A stretch of 64,000 bases of DNA from Actinomycetota bacterium (lineage in GTDB: Bacteria > Actinomycetota > Thermoleophilia > RBG-16-64-13): positions 1 to 64,000 of the forward strand of contig JAHJSA010000077.1 of assembly GCA_018830645.1 (NCBI GenBank). Reading direction: 5' to 3'. A model generated the notes under the pieces. It did not search any database, was not told where the DNA came from, and saw only the letters and a program-made list of their open reading frames with translations. This document shows, piece after piece, positions 8,004 through 16,385 of this stretch (position 1 is the first letter of the stretch; each line of letters begins with the position of its first letter). The position numbers were made by a program, and so were the translations under genes.

Positions 8004-10123
8004 TGGGCGCGCTCCTCGTCTGTCCAGGCCGCGCTACCGGTGCGCGGCCTATGGTAGTCGGAGGCCACGTCTGTGATCACCCGCCAGGCAAAGACCGGCA
8101 GCGCCACTTGCCGTCGCACCCTCTTCGGGTCCGTCGCCAATCTATATATCCATTCCAGGCCGAGTTCGCGGACCCTGTCGGGCGCACGACGAACGCGGCC
8201 AGACCACACGTCGAAGCTCCCCCCCACACCCAGCGCCGCTCCGACACCAAGGTCCCCCTTGTGCCGCTCAATGAACAATTCCTGTCGAGGAGCCCCGAGA
8301 GCCACGAGGAGAACGGCCGCCGCGGAAGCATTGATCGCCTCGACGATCTCCCGCTCCTCGTCCTCGCCGAAGTAGCCGTGCCTGCAGCCAACCACATGAA
8401 GACCAGGCATCCGGGCGCGCAGTGCGGCCGCGGCCTCTTTGGCGACTCCGGGCGAAGCGCCGAGAAGATAGACCGGAAGCTCCTCCTCTGCTGCCCCGGC
8501 GAGCACGCGCTCCGCGAGTTCGATGCCGGGCACGCGCTCCAAACCGCGCACTCCCCGCCGCTCGGCCGCCCACACCACGCCCACCCCGTCGGGGTAGCGT
8601 AGATCGGCAGCGAGAAGCGCTTCCGTGACCGCCGGGTCGTCCTGAGCCTTGACCGCCAGCTCTGGGTTGAAGGAGGTCGCGATGCGAGTGAGACCCGCCT
8701 CCCTCCCCGACAGTCTTCCCACGGCTCGGGTCCCGCCCGAACCGTCGGCGCGGCGCGCCCACCCGAGTACGGCAGCGGCCGCCGCCTCCAATCCGACCCG
8801 GTGCACTGGTAGACCGAGAACTGAGACTACATCTGGCTCGGCCCCTTCATGCGCGCTTGAACCCGGCTGATGCGAGCCCGAAGCGGACGCAGGACTCGAC
8901 TCTGACACCGGCGCACCGGCCTCACGATACAACTCGACGAATCGCGCCGCTGCTTGGAGGTGCGAGTGCTCGCGCACCACATACAAACGGGCTGCATCTG
9001 ACAACCTCCGACCTAGCTGGTGATCGTCGGCAATACGCAGGATTGCGGTAGCCAAGGCGACCGCGTCTGCCTCAGGCACCAAGAGCCCGTTCTCCCCGTC
9101 CTCGACCATTTCAGCCAGGCCGCCGACGGCGCCCGCGATCAGGGGCCGCCCGCAGGCCATGGCCTCCAGAGCCGAGAGCGAGGTCGCCTCTTCGACGTTG
9201 TCCGAGTGCACCGATGGCACCAAGACGATGTCGGCCAGACGGTAGAGTTCGAGGATGGCCTCCCGGCCCTGCCCTCCGAGCAAGCGCACCACGTTCTCGA
9301 GGCATTCCTCGCGGATAACGCGCTCGATTGCCGGCCGCTCTCCTCCGTCTCCCGCGTGTAGAAGCAGAAAGCGCTCTCTCTCCTGAGGATCCATGGAGGC
9401 CAGGGCGAGGGCCGGATACACGACGCCGTTCTTCTTGACCAGCCGCCGGGGACAGAAGAGAACCACCTTGCCGTCGGGCACGTCCCAGGCCGCCCTCGCC
9501 TCTCTGCGACCCTCGTCGCCCGGCGCGAAAGACGAGGTATCTATGAAGTTCATGAGTGAACTCGTCCGGGCCGCGCGCTCCGGCAAGATACGAAGTACGT
9601 GTTGGCGTAGCCTTGAATCCACGGTGATGACCGCATCCGCGAGACGCAGCGCGCGGAGTTCCGACTCCATGAGATAGGATCGTCCCGCCGTGGAGGCGGC
9701 GGAGTACCCTTCCGAGACCGACTCATACAGCGGGTACCCGTGAAGCGTCAGGACGAGCGGGATCCCGTGCCTATCAGCCAAGGTCCGTAGGGCAGGCACG
9801 GAATACACCTCCTGGACGTTGAGCACGTCCCAGGGCTCGCCGGCCTCGGCAGCGGTGTTCAACTCCCGCTGCGTAGCGGCTGCAAGCAGTCGGGCACGGA
9901 CAGTTGCCGCATACACCATCCCCCAGCCTCTACACGCGCGGTTCAAGGCGCCTGCCGGCCACACGATCCCCGCCGTGTTGGCGCCCGGAGGAAGAACATC
10001 GCTGAGATAGAGCACGAGTGAGGGGTGACCGTTCGCCTCCAAGCCGCTGGCCAGCATGGTCAGGTGCGTGCTCACACCCCCTATCTGGTCCCTGCTTCGA
10101 ATGGTAGGTATCAGAACCCTCAT
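8000..10123 (-). CDS. Fused glycosyltransferase: GT4 domain plus WecG/TagA (GT26) domain
   Basis: A 707-aa two-domain enzyme. Residues about 1-415 form a GT4 glycosyltransferase: GGVSTHLTMLASGL near the start and SLSALEAMACGRPLIAG with a conserved glutamate later. After a serine-rich linker, residues about 430-690 match WecG/TagA/CpsF (GT26): TSFNPEL, a PDGVGVVWA motif with the likely catalytic aspartate, GAPRQELFI, GVGGSFDVWSG and LGLEWIYRL. GT26 enzymes move ManNAc or ManNAcA onto GlcNAc-PP-lipid, which fits the WecB and dehydrogenase genes downstream. The GT4 half would add another sugar. ATG at 10123 follows GGGAGA. I see no frameshift at the junction, so this looks like a true fusion. 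Confidence 0.88.
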   Translation of the reverse strand: MRVLIPTIRSRDQIGGVSTHLTMLASGLEANGHPSLVLYLSDVLPPGANTAGIVWPAGALNRACRGWGMVYAATVRARLLAAATQRELNTAAEAGEPWDVLNVQEVYSVPALRTLADRHGIPLVLTLHGYPLYESVSEGYSAASTAGRSYLMESELRALRLADAVITVDSRLRQHVLRILPERAARTSSLMNFIDTSSFAPGDEGRREARAAWDVPDGKVVLFCPRRLVKKNGVVYPALALASMDPQERERFLLLHAGDGGERPAIERVIREECLENVVRLLGGQGREAILELYRLADIVLVPSVHSDNVEEATSLSALEAMACGRPLIAGAVGGLAEMVEDGENGLLVPEADAVALATAILRIADDHQLGRRLSDAARLYVVREHSHLQAAARFVELYREAGAPVSESSPASASGSHQPGSSAHEGAEPDVVSVLGLPVHRVGLEAAAAAVLGWARRADGSGGTRAVGRLSGREAGLTRIATSFNPELAVKAQDDPAVTEALLAADLRYPDGVGVVWAAERRGVRGLERVPGIELAERVLAGAAEEELPVYLLGASPGVAKEAAAALRARMPGLHVVGCRHGYFGEDEEREIVEAINASAAAVLLVALGAPRQELFIERHKGDLGVGAALGVGGSFDVWSGRVRRAPDRVRELGLEWIYRLATDPKRVRRQVALPVFAWRVITDVASDYHRPRTGSAAWTDEERAQ

Positions 10124-10247
10124 GCTGTCTCCCGTGGAATAATGCTCGCTGTCGACAAGACGAGACTTCCCCGAGGAAGATGCGTCGCCGTGGTCGTTCG
10201 AATCCTCAGCTTCAGCTCCGTACCGGGCCTGACGCCGTTCCTCTTCG

Positions 10248-11357
10248 TCACTGGGCCTGCCTCACCAGGACAGCCGAGATACGCGAAGCCCACGTCTCGA
10301 CAGAGAACCGATTCTGCGCTTCCTCACAAGCCGCTTCGGCCATCTCCCGGGCGGCTTCCTCGCGCTCGAGCATCCTCATTATCGCAGCAGCGATCTCCTC
10401 TGCCGAGAAACCATCGGACACGATCCCAGTCCTCCCGTCGTCGATGATCTCAGGGAGGCTACCTCCAGGAGTGACGACGATAGGCTTCGCCGCCAGCATC
10501 GCTTCAACAACGGCCATTCCGAACCCCTCACTGAAGGAGGTCTGCACGTACACATCCGCGGTCGACAAGACATGCTCCAGCGAGCCGCTCCACCCTGCGA
10601 GAGTCACCCTATCTTCCAGACCGCGAATGCTGATGATCTCCTCGAGTCGCCCTCTTTCCTCCCCCTCGCCCCAGATGACAAGGCACACGGAACTGTCCAG
10701 CAGCGACATGGCTGAAATGAGGCCATAATAGTTCTTGACCTCGTGCAGCCTCCCCATGGAACCCAACACGATGCGCGTCCCCGTACCAAGCGGAGCGGTC
10801 TTCGCGGGCATTGCCTTCAATCCGACTCCGTTGTAGACGAGAGTCACCCTGTCCGCCGGCACGCCCGCTTCGATCAAGGCGGACTTCAGGAAGCCGGAAA
10901 CTACCACGTAGTGCCTGGTGAATCGGCGCATGGTCTTCTCTAATAGCTCGTACGCCTTTCTGATCCACGGATTGGCGTAGTCGCTGGACAACAAGCTGTG
11001 CACGATGACGAGATTCGGGACACGAGATACCGCCGACGCGACTCTACCGTAGAAATTCCCGACGACTCCCTGACTCACAATCAAATCGGCTCGTTCTGCC
11101 TTCGCGATGCCGGCGATTTCGAGAGCGGTCCGAGGACGCACCCTGCGACTGGAGAGAACGAATACCTTCGCCCCAGAACTCGCGAGAACGCCGGTCACGT
11201 CCCAGTTCCCTAGGCTGATGAGGACAAGCTTCAGATCCTCTCGGTGATACGAGCGGAACAATGCCTCCAGATACGCCTCAGCCCCGCCTGGGTTCCGAGA
11301 TCCAGAGTAGACGAGAACGACGGACTTGCGCGCATGCCCGGCCGGTACGACGCTCAT
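10248..11357 (-). CDS. Glycosyltransferase, GT4 family
   Basis: Predicted 369-aa GT-B glycosyltransferase. The N-terminal NPGGAEAYLEALF is the GG-x-E-x-Y/L motif of GT4 enzymes; the middle has VYNGVGLKA and a GSMGRLHEVKNYYGLI donor-domain start. The C-terminal SFSEGFGMAVVEAMLAAKPI contains the E-x7-E-like motif that binds the nucleotide sugar. The start overlaps the upstream O-antigen ligase-like gene by four bases (ATGA). Linkage specificity is not predictable. The 124 bases between it and the GT4-GT26 gene show no clear terminator, so the cluster may be one transcript. Confidence 0.85.
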   Translation of the reverse strand: MSVVPAGHARKSVVLVYSGSRNPGGAEAYLEALFRSYHREDLKLVLISLGNWDVTGVLASSGAKVFVLSSRRVRPRTALEIAGIAKAERADLIVSQGVVGNFYGRVASAVSRVPNLVIVHSLLSSDYANPWIRKAYELLEKTMRRFTRHYVVVSGFLKSALIEAGVPADRVTLVYNGVGLKAMPAKTAPLGTGTRIVLGSMGRLHEVKNYYGLISAMSLLDSSVCLVIWGEGEERGRLEEIISIRGLEDRVTLAGWSGSLEHVLSTADVYVQTSFSEGFGMAVVEAMLAAKPIVVTPGGSLPEIIDDGRTGIVSDGFSAEEIAAAIMRMLEREEAAREMAEAACEEAQNRFSVETWASRISAVLVRQAQ

Positions 11358-13309
11358 TCAGACAGCCGGTTCGGTTCCCGAGCAGTCAGCACCTCGACAC
11401 GCACACCTCGCTCTGGGGGTGGTGGCACGCCCCGTTCGAGTCCCAACCGCGTAGCAATGCCCGCCAGAAACCAAAAACCTACCCCGACCGTCAATGTCTC
11501 CCAGTAACTGGCGGTGAGGTTGGCAAACGCGACAGCGCACATCCCGCCGAATACTCCCGAGACGAAAGCGCGCCGAAGACCATCCTCCTGGACCAGATAG
11601 GACGCCACGACGCCTTTGGCCAGCCGGAACAGGAGCCAGAGAAACGCGAGCAACAGTGCGATCCCGCCCTCAGCTCCGAGTTGCAGGTAGTACTGGTCTA
11701 TCCACAACGGCGAGTATCCGAAGCGGTTTGCGCTCGTGCTCCCAAAAGTCCCTAGGCCAAGGCCGAACCATGGATGATCTGCGATTCGATACATGGCCGT
11801 CTCCCAAATATAGAGCCGGCCAAACGTCAAGCTCTTGGCAAGATACTCGGGGGAGAAGGCGAAGGCCAGACGGTCGATCAGCACCGACGGCAGGATGAAG
11901 GGCAAGGCTACCGCACCAGCCGCCATCGCGATGAGGAGGCGGCGATGCGCGAGTAGGGCGAAGCATGTGAGCCCGAAGATGAAGCCCAGCCACGAGCCTC
12001 GGCTGAAGGTGACCGCGAGACAGGCCGTCATCACAACCGACGCGGCGGCGGCACCGACTCGCACCCAGGAGCGCAGCGGCGTCACCGCGAGGCCTACCGC
12101 CAGGGAGGCCCCCAAGAGAAGCAGGGTCCCAAGACCATTTGGATTCCCGATTATCGAGTAGGCCCTGGTGTGTATCCCGGTCTCCGAAGCGTCTACCCAC
12201 CGAGCCGGCATCGGAGCGCCGGTCACGTACTGATAGAGACCGTGAAGCGCAAGAAGAAGACTGCTGGCAATGAACACGCCTATCAACGCTTTGAACCAGC
12301 GGTCATCGCAGGGCAGAAGCAAGGCCAAGAAGAAGAACAACATCGGCTGAAGCAGCACCCGAAGAGCGAAGGTCGCCGTTTCGTCCGGCACGCCCATCAC
12401 CACCACGGATCCGATCGCGGCCACCGCAACCAAGACAATAGGCGCGAGAAGCCGGGGCACAAGAGCCTCGGATCGACGAGTAACAAATATCGCGATGAAC
12501 AGCGCGACGATGCTCACCAGAAGAAAGACCTCGTCCCATGCGGCTCCCAGCCCATTGCCGGCCAGGAGCACACGGGCACCATAGTCGACCCAAGGAAAGG
12601 CCGCCATCACCAGTAGGAGGACTTCTGGTCGATAGATGACGACGGACGCCCCCAGGAGGCCGACGAGCACCGCAGAAGCCGCCATCCCACCAAGGCCGCT
12701 CGAAAGAGCCGCGAGCGCCCCCGCAAACGCCACAGCCAAGAGGACCAGCAACTCCATCGGGCCAATCGACGACTTGGTGCCCTCACCAACGGGGTTCGAG
12801 GCACGGAAACCGAGCCGGATCGCCATCGAGCGCGCCCAGGCCAGCAGGGACAACGAACCGAAAGCGGCAAGAACCACAAGCCCGTACTTGGAAAGGATCC
12901 CGGGGTGGCCGCCCACGTCCACGAATGAGCCAACGAATCTCCCGGCTACCCACGCTGCGACCCAAACCCCGGCAAGCAAGACAAGTCTCGTCGGCCCCAC
13001 GATCGACTCCTGGCCCCAGGCTACAATCGCCCGAGCAAGGCGCCCAAGATAGCCATTCTCCGACTGGTTGATAACCTTGTCGTGGAGGGATCTCGCCACC
13101 ACCCCCGCAGCCGAAGAATTCAGTTCCGAAATGGGAACCGGTCGAGCCCGTGAGAGACGAAGGATGACGCTGCCACTCCCGAACGCACCTACGACCTGAC
13201 TGACCCAGGCGGCAAACCTAGCCGAGTGGGACCCGCCCTGGGCGGAGAGAACGCGCGCGACGCCCAAATAGAGGCGACCAGACAATGAGGATGCCAGCAA
13301 CCGATGCAC
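11354..13309 (-). CDS. O-antigen ligase/polymerase-like membrane protein (Wzy/WaaL family)
   Basis: Large polytopic membrane protein of 651 aa with roughly 12 hydrophobic segments after a hydrophilic N-terminal 80-100 residues. The TFSRGSWLGFIFGL segment, in a long loop followed by a membrane helix, is typical of the O-antigen ligase/Wzy_C family. Members polymerise or attach lipid-linked glycans on the outer face of the membrane. It starts at GTG 13309, six bases after the DUF4330 gene stops, and overlaps the next glycosyltransferase by ATGA. Whether it is a polymerase or a ligase to a wall or lipid acceptor is open; a Gram-positive cell would have no LPS core to ligate to. Confidence 0.75.
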   Translation of the reverse strand: MHRLLASSLSGRLYLGVARVLSAQGGSHSARFAAWVSQVVGAFGSGSVILRLSRARPVPISELNSSAAGVVARSLHDKVINQSENGYLGRLARAIVAWGQESIVGPTRLVLLAGVWVAAWVAGRFVGSFVDVGGHPGILSKYGLVVLAAFGSLSLLAWARSMAIRLGFRASNPVGEGTKSSIGPMELLVLLAVAFAGALAALSSGLGGMAASAVLVGLLGASVVIYRPEVLLLVMAAFPWVDYGARVLLAGNGLGAAWDEVFLLVSIVALFIAIFVTRRSEALVPRLLAPIVLVAVAAIGSVVVMGVPDETATFALRVLLQPMLFFFLALLLPCDDRWFKALIGVFIASSLLLALHGLYQYVTGAPMPARWVDASETGIHTRAYSIIGNPNGLGTLLLLGASLAVGLAVTPLRSWVRVGAAAASVVMTACLAVTFSRGSWLGFIFGLTCFALLAHRRLLIAMAAGAVALPFILPSVLIDRLAFAFSPEYLAKSLTFGRLYIWETAMYRIADHPWFGLGLGTFGSTSANRFGYSPLWIDQYYLQLGAEGGIALLLAFLWLLFRLAKGVVASYLVQEDGLRRAFVSGVFGGMCAVAFANLTASYWETLTVGVGFWFLAGIATRLGLERGVPPPPERGVRVEVLTAREPNRLSE

Positions 13310-13315
13310 CCCCTT

Positions 13316-13798
13316 TCAACCGCCGACCAACTCGACTCCCCTGATCTGGAACCTCGCCTCATATCCTGGACCGACAAGCACAATAGTCTTCCCGACTCGA
13401 AGGGGTAGCCCCCCAACAGAAACGGTAGACGATGATGCCCGCCCATCACCTTCAACCACCACTTTGGCATCCTGATAGAGAGGCGACTCGGCCAGCACTA
13501 GGCGACCGTCGGGGGTGACGACTTCGGCCATGGTCGGCGTGAAGGACACGGACACCACTGTGCCCAGACTCGTGCCGACTTCATCGGTCGCCGCCTGACC
13601 CGCTTCTATGCTGACCAAGCCCACATCGCGCAGCCGTTCAGCTACGAGAGTCAGTCTGACCCGCTGCAGGTCGGTCTCGTTGGTCGAGTAACGAAGGAAA
13701 CCGAAGACAACCAGCGACACCAGGACAAGGACAACGAACAAGTCGACGACGCTTAGTCTGCCGAATAAACGTCCACGATTGTCGAGGAATTGGGCCAT
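13316..13798 (-). CDS. DUF4330-family membrane-anchored protein
   Basis: The ORF track shows a 654-aa ORF here, but only the last 160 residues look real. They start at the ATG at 13798 with MAQFLDNRGRLFGRLSVVDL and one transmembrane helix at about residues 15-35. RGRLFGRLSVVDLFVV is the hallmark of DUF4330 proteins, which often accompany exopolysaccharide genes. The rest (residues 45-160) is a beta-rich extracytoplasmic domain. The upstream 490 codons of the track entry are antisense to the plus-strand epimerase and should be ignored. It is the first gene of the minus-strand glycan operon. The function of DUF4330 is unknown to me. Confidence 0.75.
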   Translation of the reverse strand: MAQFLDNRGRLFGRLSVVDLFVVLVLVSLVVFGFLRYSTNETDLQRVRLTLVAERLRDVGLVSIEAGQAATDEVGTSLGTVVSVSFTPTMAEVVTPDGRLVLAESPLYQDAKVVVEGDGRASSSTVSVGGLPLRVGKTIVLVGPGYEARFQIRGVELVGG

Positions 13799-14041
13799 GT
13801 AGGCGCTCCGAACGCTCGCCCGGCGTCGCGGGACTCGGGACCATAACCGCGGTATTCTATCAGACCGCCGTGCCGCGACACCACGGCCACAGCCCCGGCT
13901 GGAGGGCCGGCGCCTGAATCGTCGGGTCGACGAGAACCGCTGCACCGAGGCTGGTAACCTATTCGGTCGTGAGACCATGAACACGTTGGGAATACTTGCC
14001 ACTGGAGAATGGGCGGGCCAACCCACGGAGGTACAGCAGGA

Positions 14042-15190
14042 ATGCACACGCTTTTCGTGAGCTTCGGCACGCGCCCCGAGGCCATCAAGATGGCACCCGT
14101 GGTGCGCGAACTGCACCGTCGAAAAGACTTCCGAGTGGTCACCTGCCTCACCGGGCAGCACCGCGAGATGCTCGACCAGGTGATCGAGGCGTTCGACCTC
14201 CCCGTCGACCACGACTTGAACGTGATGAAGACCGCGCAGTCGCTCACCCACATCACCACGGCCGTGCTCGCAGGCATGGAGGCGCTGCTTGTCTCCGATG
14301 CTCCCGACATGGTACTGGTGCACGGCGACACCACCACCACCTTCGCCACCGCTCTCGCGGCTTTCTACCAGCAGATACCCGTGGCGCACGTCGAGGCGGG
14401 GTTGCGCACCGACACGCTCTACAACCCCTACCCGGAGGAGGCCAACCGCCGCCTCACCGACAGGCTGGCCGAGGTGCTCTGGGCCCCCACGCCGGCGGCA
14501 CGCTCGGCCCTCCTGGCCGAGGGCGCGGAAGAGCGGCGGATCCTCGTGACGGGGAACACGGTCATCGACGCTCTGCTGACCACGGCCGAGGGCGAGCCTC
14601 CACCGTTCCCGCCCGCCGTGAGCGAGGCGCTGGCGAGGCCGGGGCGGAAGGTGCTGGTGACCGTGCACCGCCGCGAGAGCTGGGGCGGGCCCATGCGATC
14701 GATCGCGCGGGCCATAAAGGACGTATGCCGCGAGCTTCCCGATACCACCTTCATCTTCCCCATCCACCTCAACCCCGTCGTTCGCGAGATCTTCCGCGAC
14801 ATCCTCGATGAAGTAGAGGGCGTGGTGTTCACGGAACCGCTCTCCTACCGGCCGTTCGTGCACCTGATGAAGGCCGTGGATCTTGTCATCACCGATTCCG
14901 GAGGGGTCCAGGAGGAGGCGCCGACCCTGGGCAAGCCGGTGCTGGTGATGCGCGACACCACCGAGCGGCCTGAGGGGATCGAGGCGGGCACCGCTCGGCT
15001 CGTGGGCACCGACACCGCGGCCATCGGAGATTCGCTGACCGAGTTGCTCACCGATGAGGGTGCCTACCGGAGCATGGCCTCCGCAGTCAACCCCTACGGC
15101 GACGGCCGGGCGGCGGAACGCATCGCGGACCACCTGGAGCATCTGTTCGGGCTGCGCGCCGCGCCGCCCACACCTTTCGGCGGTCGATAG
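14042..15190 (+). CDS. wecB: UDP-N-acetylglucosamine 2-epimerase (second copy)
   Basis: 382 aa, non-hydrolysing UDP-GlcNAc 2-epimerase. The real start is MHTLFVSFGTRPEAIKMAPV at 14042, preceded by GGAGGTACAGCAGGA; the track adds 11 spurious residues. Family motifs are GTRPEAIKMAP, GQHREML, VHGDTTTTFA, HVEAGLRT, PEEANRRL, DSGGVQEEAPTLGKPVL and RDTTERPEG. It looks more like the classical E. coli/Bacillus WecB/MnaA than the copy at 5442-6617. It is transcribed divergently from the glycan cluster. It may serve wall teichoic acid or general ManNAc supply while the other copy serves the cluster. Confidence 0.92.
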   Translation: MHTLFVSFGTRPEAIKMAPVVRELHRRKDFRVVTCLTGQHREMLDQVIEAFDLPVDHDLNVMKTAQSLTHITTAVLAGMEALLVSDAPDMVLVHGDTTTTFATALAAFYQQIPVAHVEAGLRTDTLYNPYPEEANRRLTDRLAEVLWAPTPAARSALLAEGAEERRILVTGNTVIDALLTTAEGEPPPFPPAVSEALARPGRKVLVTVHRRESWGGPMRSIARAIKDVCRELPDTTFIFPIHLNPVVREIFRDILDEVEGVVFTEPLSYRPFVHLMKAVDLVITDSGGVQEEAPTLGKPVLVMRDTTERPEGIEAGTARLVGTDTAAIGDSLTELLTDEGAYRSMASAVNPYGDGRAAERIADHLEHLFGLRAAPPTPFGGR

Positions 15191-15194
15191 CCCA

Positions 15195-15219
15195 GCCGCC
15201 GGGCCGCCGGGCCGGCGGC
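15195..15219. terminator. GC-rich hairpin between convergent genes (candidate terminator)
   Basis: Arms gccgccgg and ccggcggc are separated by a 9-base loop just after the epimerase stop and before the 3' end of the small minus-strand gene. There is no T-tract, so it is only a weak bidirectional terminator candidate. Confidence 0.35.
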
Positions 15220-15285
15220 GGGTCGGGCCGGCGAGTTCGGGGGCGTGGGCTGGGTCGACGGGCGAACGTGTCCGCCGCACACGCC

Positions 15286-15486
15286 CTAGAAGTCCACGTA
15301 CTCTCCATCGTCTTCGTGCGTACTCGAGAGCATGTCGAGCACGGAGCCGTCCTCCTGCGCGATACCCAGGTATACCACCGAGGGTCCCGTGTAGAGCGTG
15401 ATCTTCGCGCCCACGGGCAAGGCGATCTTCCGCCCGTCGAGTCCGATGATGCCCCGCAGGTAGGCCGACTCCATCTCATGATCCAC
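15286..15486 (-). CDS. Small conserved-looking protein of unknown function, downstream of larB
   Basis: I do not recognise this protein. The reading frame ends EDDGEYVDF and holds a compact beta-rich core (LRGIIGLDGRKIALPVG). The start is unclear: GTG at 15486 (66 aa) and ATG at 15474 (62 aa) lack a ribosome-binding site. An ATA codon at 15561 is preceded by GAAGGGAG at good spacing and overlaps the larB stop; it would give 91 aa. Tight coupling to larB suggests a role in the same pathway, but that is inference. The frame continues upstream only as sequence antisense or out of frame to larB, so the 209-aa track entry is not credible. Confidence 0.55.
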   Translation of the reverse strand: MDHEMESAYLRGIIGLDGRKIALPVGAKITLYTGPSVVYLGIAQEDGSVLDMLSSTHEDDGEYVDF

Positions 15487-15557
15487 CCGGGCTGAGTGGA
15501 TGGGGAAGGGCTCAGCGTCTTCGATCTGCAGTCGGGGCTCGCGCTCGTGTCCGATGT

Positions 15558-16385
15558 CTATGGCGCACTCCCTTCTTCCGACCGGCCGGCGTCCGCGACA
15601 CGGCGTGCGATCAGACCCGCCGTCGCGCCGGCCCCAACGCCGTTGTCCACGTTGACAGTGACCAACCCCGGTGAACACGACTGCAGCATGGAGTACAGGG
15701 CGGCGGAACCGTCGCCACCCAGCCCGTAGCCCCCGGACTTGGGCACCCCGATCACCGGCACGTCCACCAATCCGCTCACGAGCGAGGGCAGCGCTCCCTC
15801 CATGCCCGCTACCACCACGAGCACCGAAGCCCGCTCCCGGATCATCTCGCTGAGCGGCTCGAAGAGCCTGTGGACTCCCGCCACACCCACGTCGTAGGCC
15901 CTGAGCACCCGGCATCCCATGTGAGCGGCCACGAGGGCCGCCTCCTCAGCGACGCCCACGTCGGAGGTGCCCCCCGTGAGGATACCTACCACTCCGTTGT
16001 CCACCGGTCGCCGATACGCGGCGGTCCACGCCTCGAACACCCGGGTCACGGGGCTGTACAGAAGCTCGGCCTCCGAACCCGGAGCCGCGCTCAGACCGTC
16101 CGAAAGAGTCGCGGCACCTTCGGGCGTGAGCCGACTCACGAGCGCCAGTCCGATCACAGTCAGAAACGACCGCACGATGTCGAGTAGGGCCTCGTCTGTC
16201 TTGCCGGGTGCGTACACCACCTCCGGCACTCCCTTGCGCGCCGCCCTACCGAAGTCGAGACGCGCGAACTCGCCCAACTGGTTCACTTGGAGCAACGGCA
16301 GCTTGGCGAGCGCATCCTCTACTCCCAGAGCGCCTGACGCCACACCCTCCAGGATGGTGCGCACCTCGCGGTCGCTCGAAGTCAT
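15558..16385 (-). CDS. larB: Nickel-pincer cofactor biosynthesis carboxylase/hydrolase LarB
   Basis: LarB carboxylates and hydrolyses nicotinic acid adenine dinucleotide as the first step to the nickel-pincer nucleotide used by lactate racemase and related isomerases. The 275-aa protein has the PurE-like C-terminal half: GILTGGTSDVGVAEEAAL, YDVGVAGVHRL, VVAGMEGALPSLVSGL and VNVDNGVGAGATAG. The N-terminal LPLLQVNQLGEFARLDFGR segment, including the LD-x-R motif, is also LarB-like. It starts by ATGA overlap with the amidohydrolase gene. No larC, larE or larA lies in the window, so the rest of the pathway, if present, is elsewhere. Confidence 0.9.
   Translation of the reverse strand: MTSSDREVRTILEGVASGALGVEDALAKLPLLQVNQLGEFARLDFGRAARKGVPEVVYAPGKTDEALLDIVRSFLTVIGLALVSRLTPEGAATLSDGLSAAPGSEAELLYSPVTRVFEAWTAAYRRPVDNGVVGILTGGTSDVGVAEEAALVAAHMGCRVLRAYDVGVAGVHRLFEPLSEMIRERASVLVVVAGMEGALPSLVSGLVDVPVIGVPKSGGYGLGGDGSAALYSMLQSCSPGLVTVNVDNGVGAGATAGLIARRVADAGRSEEGSAP

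Noticed and set aside
13799-15280. N-terminal 490 codons of the 654-aa ORF at 13316-15280
   Set aside because: This part is antisense to the plus-strand epimerase; only the DUF4330 end after the ATG at 13798 has a membrane helix and a family signature.
15561-15915. Upstream extension of the small gene after larB (209-aa ORF)
   Set aside because: It lies within larB in another frame and is Gly/Arg-rich shadow sequence.
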